Part shown: one piece after another, positions 37,091 to 45,548 of the stretch | Layout of the letters: each line of letters opens with the position of its first letter | How positions within the stretch are numbered: the first letter of the stretch is position 1 | NCBI RefSeq assembly: GCF_003363155.1 | Contig: NZ_QRBE01000020.1 | Location: 1-53,780, forward strand | Length of the DNA stretch: 53,780 nt | From: Dyella monticola | GTDB taxonomy: Bacteria > Pseudomonadota > Gammaproteobacteria > Xanthomonadales > Rhodanobacteraceae | Direction: 5' to 3' | The notes under the pieces: model-generated | Databases searched by the model: none | The model's input: only the letters and a program-made list of their open reading frames with translations | What the model was told of the DNA's origin: nothing | Program-made: the position numbers and the translations under genes

Positions 37091-37800
37091 TGCTGGCCGC
37101 CTTTGCCGATCCGGTTTTCGACAGCCAGCGCACCTTCCGCGCCTTGCTGCAAGCCATGGCGCGCCCGGCTGCGCCGCGTGCGTTGCCGGTTCTGCCACCC
37201 TCGCCGGCGCCGATTGCGCCGGCCGCGATGGCGATTGTGTTGACGCTGTGCGATGCAACGACCTCTGTGTGGTTGCAGCAGCCGGAGGACGAAGCGGTTC
37301 ACCATGTGCGTTTTCATGCTGGCTTGAAGTTGGTGGAACAGCCACAGCAGGCGGATTTCGCGCTGATTACCGATCCCATGTCGATGCCGCCGTTGGAGGC
37401 CTTCGCGTTGGGCGCTCCGCGTTATCCGGATCGGTCTGCGAGCGTGATCGTTCAAGCCACTGCGATTCACTCCTTACCCTGTGTGCAGGCGGAGGCTGGG
37501 AGGGGGGTGCATGTGCTTGCCTCAGCGCAAGATGGTGCAACCCCACCCCAGCCCCCCCCTGCAAGCAGGGGAGGGAGCACGTTCGCGGGGGCGGACATCT
37601 GTGCGAGCAGGGGAGGGGGCACGTTTGTTGGCCCTGGCATCCGCGATACCCAAACCGTTGCCATCGACGGATTGCCTGCCGATTTCTGGCACCAACGTGC
37701 CGCACTCGCCGCGCAATTGCCGCTCGGTATCGATCTGTTTTTCGTTGCCGGGCAGCACGTGCTTGCCTTGCCGCGCACGACGCGCCTGCTGGAGGGCTGA
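37087..37800 (+). CDS. phnH: C-P lyase subunit PhnH with in-frame repeat insertion
   Basis: A 237-residue protein. LAAFADPVFDSQRTFRALLQAMARP opens it, followed by LTLCDATTSVWL and ALGAPRYPDRSASVIVQ, and it ends with GPGIRDTQTVAIDGLPADFW and IDLFFVAGQHVLALPRTTRLLEG; all are PhnH features. It is about 40 residues longer than usual. The extra part (about residues 130-181) is a low-complexity stretch (PPQPPPASRGG, ASRGGGTF) coded by REP-like DNA. The insertion keeps the frame, so the subunit may still work. Start overlaps phnG; stop directly precedes phnI ATG. Confidence 0.92.
   Translation: MMLAAFADPVFDSQRTFRALLQAMARPAAPRALPVLPPSPAPIAPAAMAIVLTLCDATTSVWLQQPEDEAVHHVRFHAGLKLVEQPQQADFALITDPMSMPPLEAFALGAPRYPDRSASVIVQATAIHSLPCVQAEAGRGVHVLASAQDGATPPQPPPASRGGSTFAGADICASRGGGTFVGPGIRDTQTVAIDGLPADFWHQRAALAAQLPLGIDLFFVAGQHVLALPRTTRLLEG
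37530..37628 (+). repeat. REP-like palindromic repeat inside phnH
   Basis: A C-rich arm CCCCTGC is joined by AA to GCAGGGGAGGG (around 37554-37575). The segment GCAAGCAGGGGAGGG..CACGTT (37561-37583) recurs with two changes at 37603-37625, a 42-base period that keeps the reading frame. Similar palindromes occur at 38851-38882 and 42395-42505. Confidence 0.75.
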
Positions 37801-38907
37801 ATGTACGTAGCCGTAAAAGGCGGTGAACAGGCGATCGCGCGGTCGCTGGAATTGCTGGCCCAGGCGCAGCGCGGCGACACCGCCGTGCCGGAACTGGAGC
37901 TTGCGCAGATCCGCGAACAGCTGCGCCTGGGTGTCGCACGCGTGATGCAGGAAGGGTCGCTGTACGACGAAAACCTTTCCGCGCTGGCCATCCGCCAGGC
38001 CGCCGGCGACATGCTGGAGGCGATTTTCCTGCTGCGCGCCTATCGCACGACGTTGCCGCGTTTTGGCTACACGTTGCCATTGAATACGGCGGCTATGCGC
38101 GTGCGCCGGCGCGTCTCGGGTACCTTCAAGGATATTCCGGGCGGCCAGGTATTGGGCCCCACGTACGACTACACGCAGCGTCTGCTGGATTTCGAGCATG
38201 CGCCGGTCGCCAGCGTCACGCCCGCCGATGCACCACTGCCGCCAGACATGCCGCGTGTACTCGATCTGTTGGATGCCGAAGCGTTGATCGAACGCATCGA
38301 GCCGGGCAGCGATCCGGAGCCGGTCGACCTCACCCGCGAACCGCTGACCTTTCCCGCCGACCGCGCCACGCGTTTGCAGAACCTGTCGCGCGGCGACGAA
38401 GGTTTTCTGCTGAGCATGGCGTACTCCACGCAGCGCGGTTATGCCGAGAGCCATCCGTTTGCCGGCGAAATCCGCATGGGCGAAGTGGATGTGCGGGTCT
38501 GTCCGGAAGAACTGGGCTTCGCGATCGAGATCGGTTCGATCGTGCTGACCGAATGCCAGATGATCAATCAGTTTCACGGCGGCAACGGCGTGCCGCCGCA
38601 ATTCACGCGCGGTTATGGGCTGAGCATGGGCGAAGGCGAGCGCAAGGCGATGTCGATGGCCCTGGTCGATCGCGCCTTGCGTTGCGATGAACTGGCCGAG
38701 CCGGACGATGCGCCCGCGCAGGACCAGGAGTTTGTGCTGTCGCATTCGGACAACGTGGAAGCGTCGGGTTTCGTGCAGCATTTGAAGTTACCGCATTACG
38801 TGGATTTCCAGGCGGAATTGTCGCTGTTGCGAACACTCGCGGCGCAGCACGCTACCCCCTCCCCTGTGCAACAGGGGCGGGAGTCGTTCGAGGTGCCGAC
38901 AGCATGA
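37801..38907 (+). CDS. phnI: C-P lyase subunit PhnI
   Basis: A 368-residue protein. MYVAVKGGEQAIARSLELL, RRRVSGTFKDIPGGQVLGPTYDYTQRLLDFE and a long conserved core, including QFHGGNGVPPQFTRGYGLSMGEGERKAMSMALVDRAL, identify PhnI. With PhnGHL it forms the ribose-1-methylphosphonate 5-triphosphate in an ATP- and adenine-releasing step. The last 20 or so residues (ATPSPVQQGRESF) are coded by a REP-like palindrome and are not part of the family. ATG follows the phnH stop directly. Confidence 0.95.
   Translation: MYVAVKGGEQAIARSLELLAQAQRGDTAVPELELAQIREQLRLGVARVMQEGSLYDENLSALAIRQAAGDMLEAIFLLRAYRTTLPRFGYTLPLNTAAMRVRRRVSGTFKDIPGGQVLGPTYDYTQRLLDFEHAPVASVTPADAPLPPDMPRVLDLLDAEALIERIEPGSDPEPVDLTREPLTFPADRATRLQNLSRGDEGFLLSMAYSTQRGYAESHPFAGEIRMGEVDVRVCPEELGFAIEIGSIVLTECQMINQFHGGNGVPPQFTRGYGLSMGEGERKAMSMALVDRALRCDELAEPDDAPAQDQEFVLSHSDNVEASGFVQHLKLPHYVDFQAELSLLRTLAAQHATPSPVQQGRESFEVPTA
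38851..38882 (+). repeat. REP-like palindrome in 3' end of phnI
   Basis: CCCCTCCCCTGT-GCA-ACAGGGGCGGG forms a strong hairpin inside the last 20 codons of phnI. It has the same design as the elements in phnH and after phnM. Confidence 0.7.
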
Positions 38908-39737
38908 CGTACAACTTCGCGTTCCTCGATGAAGACACCAAACGCATGCTGCGCCGTGCACTGCTGAAAGCCGTGGCGATTCCCGGTTACCAGGTGCCGT
39001 TCGGCAGCCGCGAAATGCCCTTGCCGTACGGCTGGGGTACCGGCGGTATCCAGGTTACGGCCGCGTTGCTGGGTCCTGACGACGTATTGAAGGTGATCGA
39101 TCAGGGCGCGGACGACACCACCAACGCCGTGAATATCCGCCGCTTCTTCAGCCGCGTTGCGGCGGTCGCCACGACGGAACACACCGCCGAGGCCACGCTG
39201 ATCCAGACACGTCACCGCATTCCTGAAACATCGCTACGCGAAGATCAGATTCTTGTGTTCCAGGTCCCCGAGCCCGAACCGCTGCGCACGCTGGAACCTC
39301 GCGAAGCCGAGACGCGCACCTTGCACGCCCTGGCCGATTACGGATTGATGCACGTGAAGTTGTATGAAGACATTGCCCAATACGGCCACATCGCCACCAG
39401 CTACGACTACCCGGTGCTGGTCGATGGACGTTTTCTGACCTCGCCTTCGCCGATTCCGAAATTCGACAACCCCAAGCTCGATCGCTCGCCTGCCTTGATG
39501 CTGTTTGGCGCAGGACGCGAGAAACGCCTTTACGCGATTCCGCCTTACACGCACGTGGAGAGCCTGGCTTTCGACGATCACCCGTTCGAGATTCAGCGCT
39601 GGGAGCATCAGTGCGAACTGTGCGGCTCCGGTGAAAGTTATCTGGACGAAGTGATCGTGGACGATCGCGGCACGCGCATGTTCGTGTGCTCGGACACGGA
39701 TTTCTGCAGCGGTCGCCGTGCGGAGGCGCAGGCATGA
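38904..39737 (+). CDS. phnJ: Carbon-phosphorus lyase PhnJ (radical SAM)
   Basis: A 277-residue protein. It carries the FeS/radical-SAM cysteine set Cys237-x2-Cys240-x21-Cys262-x5-Cys268 (CELCG ... MFVCSDTDFCSGR), exactly the spacing of known PhnJ. The N-terminal part AFLDEDTKRMLRRALLKAVAIPGYQVPFGSREMPLPYGWGTGG is also highly typical. PhnJ cleaves the C-P bond with S-adenosylmethionine, releasing an alkane such as methane. It overlaps phnI (ATGA) and phnK (ATGA). Confidence 0.97.
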   Translation: MTYNFAFLDEDTKRMLRRALLKAVAIPGYQVPFGSREMPLPYGWGTGGIQVTAALLGPDDVLKVIDQGADDTTNAVNIRRFFSRVAAVATTEHTAEATLIQTRHRIPETSLREDQILVFQVPEPEPLRTLEPREAETRTLHALADYGLMHVKLYEDIAQYGHIATSYDYPVLVDGRFLTSPSPIPKFDNPKLDRSPALMLFGAGREKRLYAIPPYTHVESLAFDDHPFEIQRWEHQCELCGSGESYLDEVIVDDRGTRMFVCSDTDFCSGRRAEAQA

Positions 39738-40504
39738 GTGCCCTCTTGCAGGTGCGCGGGGTGAGCCGCCATTACGGGCCGCGCATCGGTTGCGAGGACG
39801 TGAGCTTCGAGCTGCATCCCGGCGAATTGCTATGCATCGTGGGCGAATCGGGTTCCGGCAAATCCACTTTGCTCAATACGGTGGCCGCGCAGCTATCGCC
39901 AACTGCTGGCTCGGTGCGCTATCGCCAGCGCAATGGCGGCTGGCTGGATCTTGCAGCGTTGAGCGAGGCAGACCGTCGGCGGCTGGCGCGCGAGGAGTGG
40001 GGCTTCGTCACGCAGAATCCGCGCGACGGCTTGCGTCTCAACGTGAGTGCCGGCGCGAATGTCGCCGAGCGCCTGATGGCGTTGGGCATGCGCAACTACA
40101 GCCAGCTGCGCGCCATCGCGCGCGGTTGGTTGGAGCGCGTAGAGATCGATCCCTCCCGCATCGACGATGCGCCGACCAGTTTTTCCGGCGGCATGCAGCA
40201 GCGTCTGCAAATTGCACGCACGCTGGTGACCCAGCCGCGACTGGTGTTCATGGACGAGCCGACGGCCGGCTTGGATGTCTCCGTGCAGGCGCGCATTCTG
40301 GATCTGCTGCGCAGGCTGGTGAACGAATTGGGCCTTGCCGCCGTGATGGTGACGCATGATCTGGCCGTGGCGCGCCTGCTTGCCGCGCGCACACTCGTGA
40401 TGCAGGGCGGGCGTGTGGTCGAAACCGGACTCACCGACCAAATACTCGACGACCCGCAACACCCGTACACGCAATTGCTCGTTTCTTCGGTACTGACGAC
40501 ATGA
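39734..40504 (+). CDS. phnK: C-P lyase-associated ABC protein PhnK
   Basis: A 256-residue ABC ATPase. Walker A GESGSGKST (about 37-45), Q-loop region GFVTQNPRDGLRL, signature FSGGMQQRLQIAR, Walker B LVFMDEPTAGLD and the H-loop MVTHDLAVARLL are all intact. PhnK docks on the PhnGHIJ core and is not part of a transporter. ATG 39734 overlaps the phnJ stop. The next gene overlaps by ATGA. Confidence 0.94.
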   Translation: MSALLQVRGVSRHYGPRIGCEDVSFELHPGELLCIVGESGSGKSTLLNTVAAQLSPTAGSVRYRQRNGGWLDLAALSEADRRRLAREEWGFVTQNPRDGLRLNVSAGANVAERLMALGMRNYSQLRAIARGWLERVEIDPSRIDDAPTSFSGGMQQRLQIARTLVTQPRLVFMDEPTAGLDVSVQARILDLLRRLVNELGLAAVMVTHDLAVARLLAARTLVMQGGRVVETGLTDQILDDPQHPYTQLLVSSVLTT

Positions 40505-41202
40505 CCGCCGCCTTGATGCTCGAACTGCGCGACCTTAGCAAGTCGTTTGAATTGCACCACCAGCATGGTGCGCGCCTCAACGTGTTGCGTGGCATCGATC
40601 TGCGCTTGCATGCGGGCGAATGCGTGGTGTTGTCCGGCCCATCCGGCGCCGGCAAAAGCACGCTGCTACGCGTGATCTATGCCAATTACCGCCCGAGCTT
40701 CGGCGCCGTGCATGTGCGCCACGACGAGCGCTGGATCGATCTTGCCAAAGCGACGCCGCACGAAGTGCTGGAGGTGCGCCGCCGCACGCTGGCTTATGTC
40801 AGCCAGTTTCTGCGCGTGATTCCGCGCGTGCCGGCGCTGGATATCGTGGCCGAACCGCTGCTGCAGATGGGCGTGGACGAGCCCGAGGCACGCCGTCGCG
40901 CCGGCGACTTGCTGCGCCGGCTGAATGTACCGGAGCGCTTGTGGGCGCTGCCGCCCAGCACCTTCTCCGGCGGCGAGCAGCAGCGCGTCAATATCGCGCG
41001 CGGCCTGATCGCGCGACGCCCGATCCTGCTGCTGGATGAACCCACGGCATCGCTGGATGTCGAAAACCGCAACGTCGTGGCGCAGCTGCTGGCCGAAGCG
41101 CGCGCCGACGGCTCGGCGGTGCTCGGTATCTTCCACGATGAAGACATGCGCGATCGCGTCGCCACGCGGCTGTTTCCGATGCAAGCGCTCGAAGCGGCCT
41201 GA
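40501..41202 (+). CDS. phnL: C-P lyase-associated ABC protein PhnL
   Basis: A 233-residue ABC ATPase with Walker A GPSGAGKST (about 48-56), VSQFLRVIPRVPALDIVAEPLL typical of PhnL, signature FSGGEQQRVNIAR and Walker B ILLLDEPTASLD. PhnL forms a dimer with PhnK on the C-P lyase core in recent structures. It overlaps the end of phnK by ATGA. Confidence 0.94.
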   Translation: MTAALMLELRDLSKSFELHHQHGARLNVLRGIDLRLHAGECVVLSGPSGAGKSTLLRVIYANYRPSFGAVHVRHDERWIDLAKATPHEVLEVRRRTLAYVSQFLRVIPRVPALDIVAEPLLQMGVDEPEARRRAGDLLRRLNVPERLWALPPSTFSGGEQQRVNIARGLIARRPILLLDEPTASLDVENRNVVAQLLAEARADGSAVLGIFHDEDMRDRVATRLFPMQALEAA

Positions 41203-41235
41203 TTCTGTTTCACCTCTTCCACCTTTGCCGTCGAG

Positions 41236-42384
41236 ATGACCATGAACGATTTAGTTTTGACCAACGCCCGCATCGTGCTCGACGATGGCGTCATCCACGG
41301 CACCCTTATCGTGGGCGATGGCGTGATCCGACAGGTGGATGAGGGATCGACCCGGGCGCCGAACGCCATCGATTGCGAGGGCGATTACATCATTCCCGGC
41401 CTTATCGAGCTGCACACCGATAATCTGGAAAAGCACCTGATGCCCCGCGCCGGCGTGCTGTGGCCCGCGATCCCGGCAGTGCTTACGCACGATGCGCAGG
41501 TCGTTGCCGCCGGCATTACCACCGTGTTCGACGCGCTGTCGGTGGGCGACGTGGAAGAAGAAAGCGTGCGCATCGATACCTTGCGCAGCACCTATGACGC
41601 GATTCTCGAAGGCCAAGCCACCGGCGCATTGCGTGCGGATCACTGGATTCACTTGCGTTGCGAACTGGCGTATCCGCGTTTGCTCGAAACCTTGGAACCC
41701 CTGATGCATCACCGCAGCGTGCGGCTCATCTCGCTGATGGATCACACGCCAGGCCAGCGCCAGTACCGCGACATCGAGCAATACCGCAAGTACTACAGTA
41801 AGAACCACATGACCTGGACGGAAGACGAATTCACCGAGGTCGTGAAGCGCCGTACCGAGCAACAGGCTCACTACAGCACCAGGCACGAAAACGCGGTGCT
41901 GGCGATGATCCACGGTCGCGACATGGTGCTGGCCAGTCATGACGATACCGACGCGCAGCAAGTGGATCACGCGCGGAGCATCGGCGTGACGATTTCGGAA
42001 TTTCCCACGACGCAGGAAGCGGCCGATGCCGCGCACGCGCGTGGACTCAGCACCGTGATGGGCGCACCCAACGTCGTGCGCGGCGGCTCGCACTCGGGCA
42101 ACGTCGCCGCACTGGAGCTGGCGCGCACGGATCGCCTGGACATGCTGTCGTCCGACTACGTGCCGGCGAGCTTGCTGCATGGCGCCTTCATGCTGCACCA
42201 GCACGCCGGTTGGTCGATGCCCAAGGCGATGGCGACGGTGAGCCGCAATCCTGCGAAGGCGCTGGGCTTCGATGATCGTGGTGCGCTCAAGGCGGGTATG
42301 CGCGCGGATGTGGTACGCATGCGCGATGTGGGTGGTTTGCCGATTGTGCGCAATGTGTGGGTGAAGGGGCAGTGGGCGTTTTAA
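41236..42384 (+). CDS. phnM: PhnM, ribose-triphosphonate diphosphatase
   Basis: A 382-residue amidohydrolase-superfamily protein: the metal site GLIELHTDNLEKHLMPR replaces the HxH pair as usual in PhnM, followed by HDAQVVAAGITTVFDALSVGD, HDDTDAQQVDHARSIG and STVMGAPNVVRGGSHSGNVAALEL. PhnM hydrolyses alkylphosphonate-ribose triphosphate to the 5-phosphate plus diphosphate. It starts 33 bases after phnL; a second ATG two codons later is an equal candidate. It ends the phnGHIJKLM operon. Confidence 0.95.
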   Translation: MTMNDLVLTNARIVLDDGVIHGTLIVGDGVIRQVDEGSTRAPNAIDCEGDYIIPGLIELHTDNLEKHLMPRAGVLWPAIPAVLTHDAQVVAAGITTVFDALSVGDVEEESVRIDTLRSTYDAILEGQATGALRADHWIHLRCELAYPRLLETLEPLMHHRSVRLISLMDHTPGQRQYRDIEQYRKYYSKNHMTWTEDEFTEVVKRRTEQQAHYSTRHENAVLAMIHGRDMVLASHDDTDAQQVDHARSIGVTISEFPTTQEAADAAHARGLSTVMGAPNVVRGGSHSGNVAALELARTDRLDMLSSDYVPASLLHGAFMLHQHAGWSMPKAMATVSRNPAKALGFDDRGALKAGMRADVVRMRDVGGLPIVRNVWVKGQWAF

Positions 42385-42394
42385 CCACGTTTCC

Positions 42395-42505
42395 TCCCTT
42401 GCGTGCAGCAGGGGAGGGCTGAGGTGGGGTCAAGCCGTCACCCGAAGCAGGAGCATCACCCCTCCCGACCCTCCCCCGCTTTGCAGGGGAAGGGCAGGGC
42501 ACAGC
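42395..42505. repeat. Two REP-like palindromes after phnM
   Basis: CTCCC-TTGCGTGCAGCAG-GGGAG lies at about 42392-42417, and CCCTCCCCCGCTTTGCAGGGGAAGGG at about 42470-42495. They resemble the palindromes in phnH and phnI and may end phn transcription. The rest of 42385-42844 holds the promoter of the TonB receptor gene and no further gene. Confidence 0.65.
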
Positions 42506-42844
42506 GCATTTTTCGTCGCCTGTGACAAGCGTTGAAGCAATCCAACCTCAAAAGTTTTAATCGTTTTATTTGCATGCGTATACGTTGCGCAATCACGCGA
42601 TGCAAATCGCTGCGCACCGCAATTTCGTGCGCGCATGTCATCGTTCATACGTCCAAAATACATCGCACTGCCACATACATAATCGGCGACGAACAAAGCA
42701 ATCGATAACACGTATAGACAGCTATCCAACTTAGCTAGGCCACGTCATAAGCGTTTCATCGCGGTTGTCTAGCCTTTCAAGGGTCGCAGTACCAGGCATT
42801 CATGCCGGCGCCGTCCGGCGACTACAACCTTTGGGGATAGCATC

Positions 42845-45469
42845 TTGAAGATCAATCCAATCACCTGCGCGGTGTTGGCCGCGCTCGCGGTGAATTACGC
42901 CTACGCGGACACCACCACCACCCCGCCTGCGCCGGCTACGCAACCTGCAGCGGCAACGCAACCGGCGAACGCATCCAACGCGGCAACGCTCGGTATCGTC
43001 ACGGTGACGGCGCAGCACACCGCCGAAGACATGCAAGACGTACCGATCACCCTGCAGGCATTCACCGGCAACACGCTGCAGCAGTTGAACATTGTGTCGT
43101 TCGACGACCTGATCAAATACCTGCCCAACGTGACCTTCGCCGCGAACGGCCCGGGCCAGGGCAACATCTACATGCGCGGGCTGAGCACTGGCTTCCTGGG
43201 CAACCAGTCCAGCGCGACCATCGCGCCGTTCCCGAACGTGGCCGTCTATCTGGACGATCAGTCCATGCAGTTCCCGGCGCGCAACCTCGATGTCTACATG
43301 GTCGACATGGAGCGCGTGGAAGTGCTTGAAGGCCCGCAGGGCACGCTGTTCGGCGGTGGCGCCGAAGCGGGTGCGATCCGCTACATCACCAACAAGCCGA
43401 ATCTGGAGAAGGTCAGCGGCAGCGCCGAAGCCAGCACCAGCGTCACCGACGGTGGCGCGCCGAACAATTCGGCCAACGCGATGATCAACCTGCCGATCAT
43501 CCCGGGTACGTTCGCCGTGCGCGGCGTGATCTACAACGAGCACGATGGCGGTTATATCGACAACGTGCCGAGCACCTATACCCGTCAGCCGACCGACGGC
43601 GGCGGTGCGATGGCGCCGTACGTGGCCGCTGGCGCGACGCCGGTCGCCAACAACTACAGCGTGGCGCAGAACAACTGGAATCCGGTCGATACGCAGGGTG
43701 CGCGCCTGTCCGGGTTGTGGAAGATCAACGACGACTGGAATTTCCTGATCGCCGAGAGCTACCAGGATCTGGACGCCAAGGGCCAATCCTCGACCTACCC
43801 CATTGGCATCGACGGCCAGACGCTCGGCACCAATCAGATCACCTCCTTCGTGCCGGCGTGGAACAACGATCACTCCGCCAACAGCGCCTGGACCTTGAAC
43901 GGCCAGATCGGCGACCTGTCGCTGGTCTACACCGGTGGCTACACCACGCGCCACGTCAGCGAGCAGCAGGATTACACCGGCTACTCGCGCAGCGCCGGTG
44001 GCATGTATTACCAGTGCACCGGCACCTCGGCAGGCCTGTCCAGCGCGGGCAAGCCGATCTGCTATTCGCCGGTGGGTTACTGGAACGACACCGTGGCCAG
44101 CACGCACCAGAGCCACGAGCTGCGCCTGAGTACGCCGGAAGACTATCGCTTCCGCGTCATCGGCGGTCTGTATTACGAAGACTTCAACATCGACGACCAC
44201 ATGCGCTTCGACTACAAGACCATTCCGTCGTGTACGCCGGAAAATCTTGCCAGCGCACTCGCCGGGGGTTATCCCTGCGTGGCCAATGCGCAGTCCTCGC
44301 CGGGCGTCAATCTTGCCGACAACACCGCCTTCGGCGAGAACGCCGAGCGCGGCTACAAGCAGGAAGCGGCGTTTGCGTCGATGTCCTATGACATCATCCC
44401 GGATGTGCTGACCGCCACCGCCGGTACGCGTTATTACCATTACTCCGAATGGGAAACGGGTACCGAGTTCTACACCGAAGGCAACATGGTGAATGTCCCC
44501 AACGGTACCTACGTGGGCGACGACACGGTGATGAACTACCACCAGTCGTACCACGGCTTTAAGAGCCGTGCGAACCTGATGTGGCACATCACGCCGGACA
44601 TGATGGTGTATTACACCTTCTCGCAGGGCTTCCGTCCGGGCGGCTTCAACCGCACGACCTCCGGCGTGGCCAAGCTCGATGGCGAGGCGCAGTACCAGAA
44701 GCCGATCAACTACGCACCCGATACCCTCACCAACAACGAAATCGGCTTCAAGACCACCTTCTTCGATGATCGCCTGCTGCTCAACGGTTCGTTCTACGAC
44801 ATGCGTTGGGACAACGTGCAGATGCAGTTCTTCAACCCGCTGGTGCTGGGCAACACGACCTTCGCGGTCAACGGCCCCAACTACAAAGTGGATGGTGGCG
44901 AACTGCAGTTCCAGGCGAAGCTTACCGATGGTCTGTCGCTGATTGGTGCAGGTTCGCTCAACCACGCCAAGCAGACCAACTCGCCGTGCCTGATCAACAA
45001 TATTCCAGGTTCGGCCGGCTACAACACCTGCATTATCGAAACCGGCGCCGTGGGCGATGTCTCGTCCTTCGCCAATCCGTTCGGCACCGTGGGCAGTGTG
45101 CCGGCCTTCTCGCCGCGTTCGCAGTACAACATGCGCTTGCGTTACGACTGGACCTTCAACGGCGGCTTCAAGGCGTTCGCCCAGGCCGGCTTCAACCGCA
45201 CCGGTTCGATGTACAACCAGCCGGCCACCTATCCGAGTGGCGCTGGCGTTACCGACATCACCACGGTGGAGCTGCGTTACCTGCAGGCCGGCTACACCAC
45301 CGTCGACGCATCGGTGGGCGTCACCAAGGACAACTGGGACGTTTCGCTGTACGGCACCAACCTCACCAACAACCACGCCAGCGTGTTCACCTCCTCGGCC
45401 CAGTTCATCGAATCCGAAGTGCCGATCCGTCCGCGCGTGCTTGGCCTGAAGGTCGGCTTCAAGTTCTAA
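42845..45469 (+). CDS. TonB-dependent outer-membrane receptor
   Basis: An 874-residue protein. A signal peptide (1-21, AYA cleavage) is followed by a Pro/Ala/Thr-rich linker, a plug domain (IVTVTAQHTAEDMQDVPITLQAF, YLDDQSMQF, VEVLEGPQGTLFGGGAEAGAIRYITNKP) and a large beta-barrel with typical C-terminal aromatic Phe (KVGFKF). The start is TTG 42845, with GGGGATAG upstream. It lies behind phnM and REP elements. Import of a phosphonate or of an unrelated iron chelate/glycan is possible; the pair with a TPR-sulfotransferase downstream is common in related bacteria. Confidence 0.92.
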   Translation: MKINPITCAVLAALAVNYAYADTTTTPPAPATQPAAATQPANASNAATLGIVTVTAQHTAEDMQDVPITLQAFTGNTLQQLNIVSFDDLIKYLPNVTFAANGPGQGNIYMRGLSTGFLGNQSSATIAPFPNVAVYLDDQSMQFPARNLDVYMVDMERVEVLEGPQGTLFGGGAEAGAIRYITNKPNLEKVSGSAEASTSVTDGGAPNNSANAMINLPIIPGTFAVRGVIYNEHDGGYIDNVPSTYTRQPTDGGGAMAPYVAAGATPVANNYSVAQNNWNPVDTQGARLSGLWKINDDWNFLIAESYQDLDAKGQSSTYPIGIDGQTLGTNQITSFVPAWNNDHSANSAWTLNGQIGDLSLVYTGGYTTRHVSEQQDYTGYSRSAGGMYYQCTGTSAGLSSAGKPICYSPVGYWNDTVASTHQSHELRLSTPEDYRFRVIGGLYYEDFNIDDHMRFDYKTIPSCTPENLASALAGGYPCVANAQSSPGVNLADNTAFGENAERGYKQEAAFASMSYDIIPDVLTATAGTRYYHYSEWETGTEFYTEGNMVNVPNGTYVGDDTVMNYHQSYHGFKSRANLMWHITPDMMVYYTFSQGFRPGGFNRTTSGVAKLDGEAQYQKPINYAPDTLTNNEIGFKTTFFDDRLLLNGSFYDMRWDNVQMQFFNPLVLGNTTFAVNGPNYKVDGGELQFQAKLTDGLSLIGAGSLNHAKQTNSPCLINNIPGSAGYNTCIIETGAVGDVSSFANPFGTVGSVPAFSPRSQYNMRLRYDWTFNGGFKAFAQAGFNRTGSMYNQPATYPSGAGVTDITTVELRYLQAGYTTVDASVGVTKDNWDVSLYGTNLTNNHASVFTSSAQFIESEVPIRPRVLGLKVGFKF

Positions 45470-45501
45470 CCTGCCCACTCCGCGGGCGGGCTCGTAGACT
45501 T

Positions 45502-45531
45502 AGGGTGGGCCGTGTGCCCACCCTCTTTTTT
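45502..45531 (+). terminator. Rho-independent terminator after TonB receptor
   Basis: AGGGTGGGC-CGTGT-GCCCACCCT (45502-45524) is a perfect 9-bp stem followed by C and T6 (45526-45531). It lies 32 bases after the receptor stop and 18 bases before the next gene, so the two genes may be only partly co-transcribed. Confidence 0.88.
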
Positions 45532-45548
45532 AAGGTCGTTGATCACTC

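Noticed and set aside
42800-45478. An 892-residue open frame on the minus strand opposite the TonB receptor
   Set aside because: It is a shadow caused by high-GC codon use. Its translation has no domain or signal peptide, while the plus strand has clear plug and barrel motifs.
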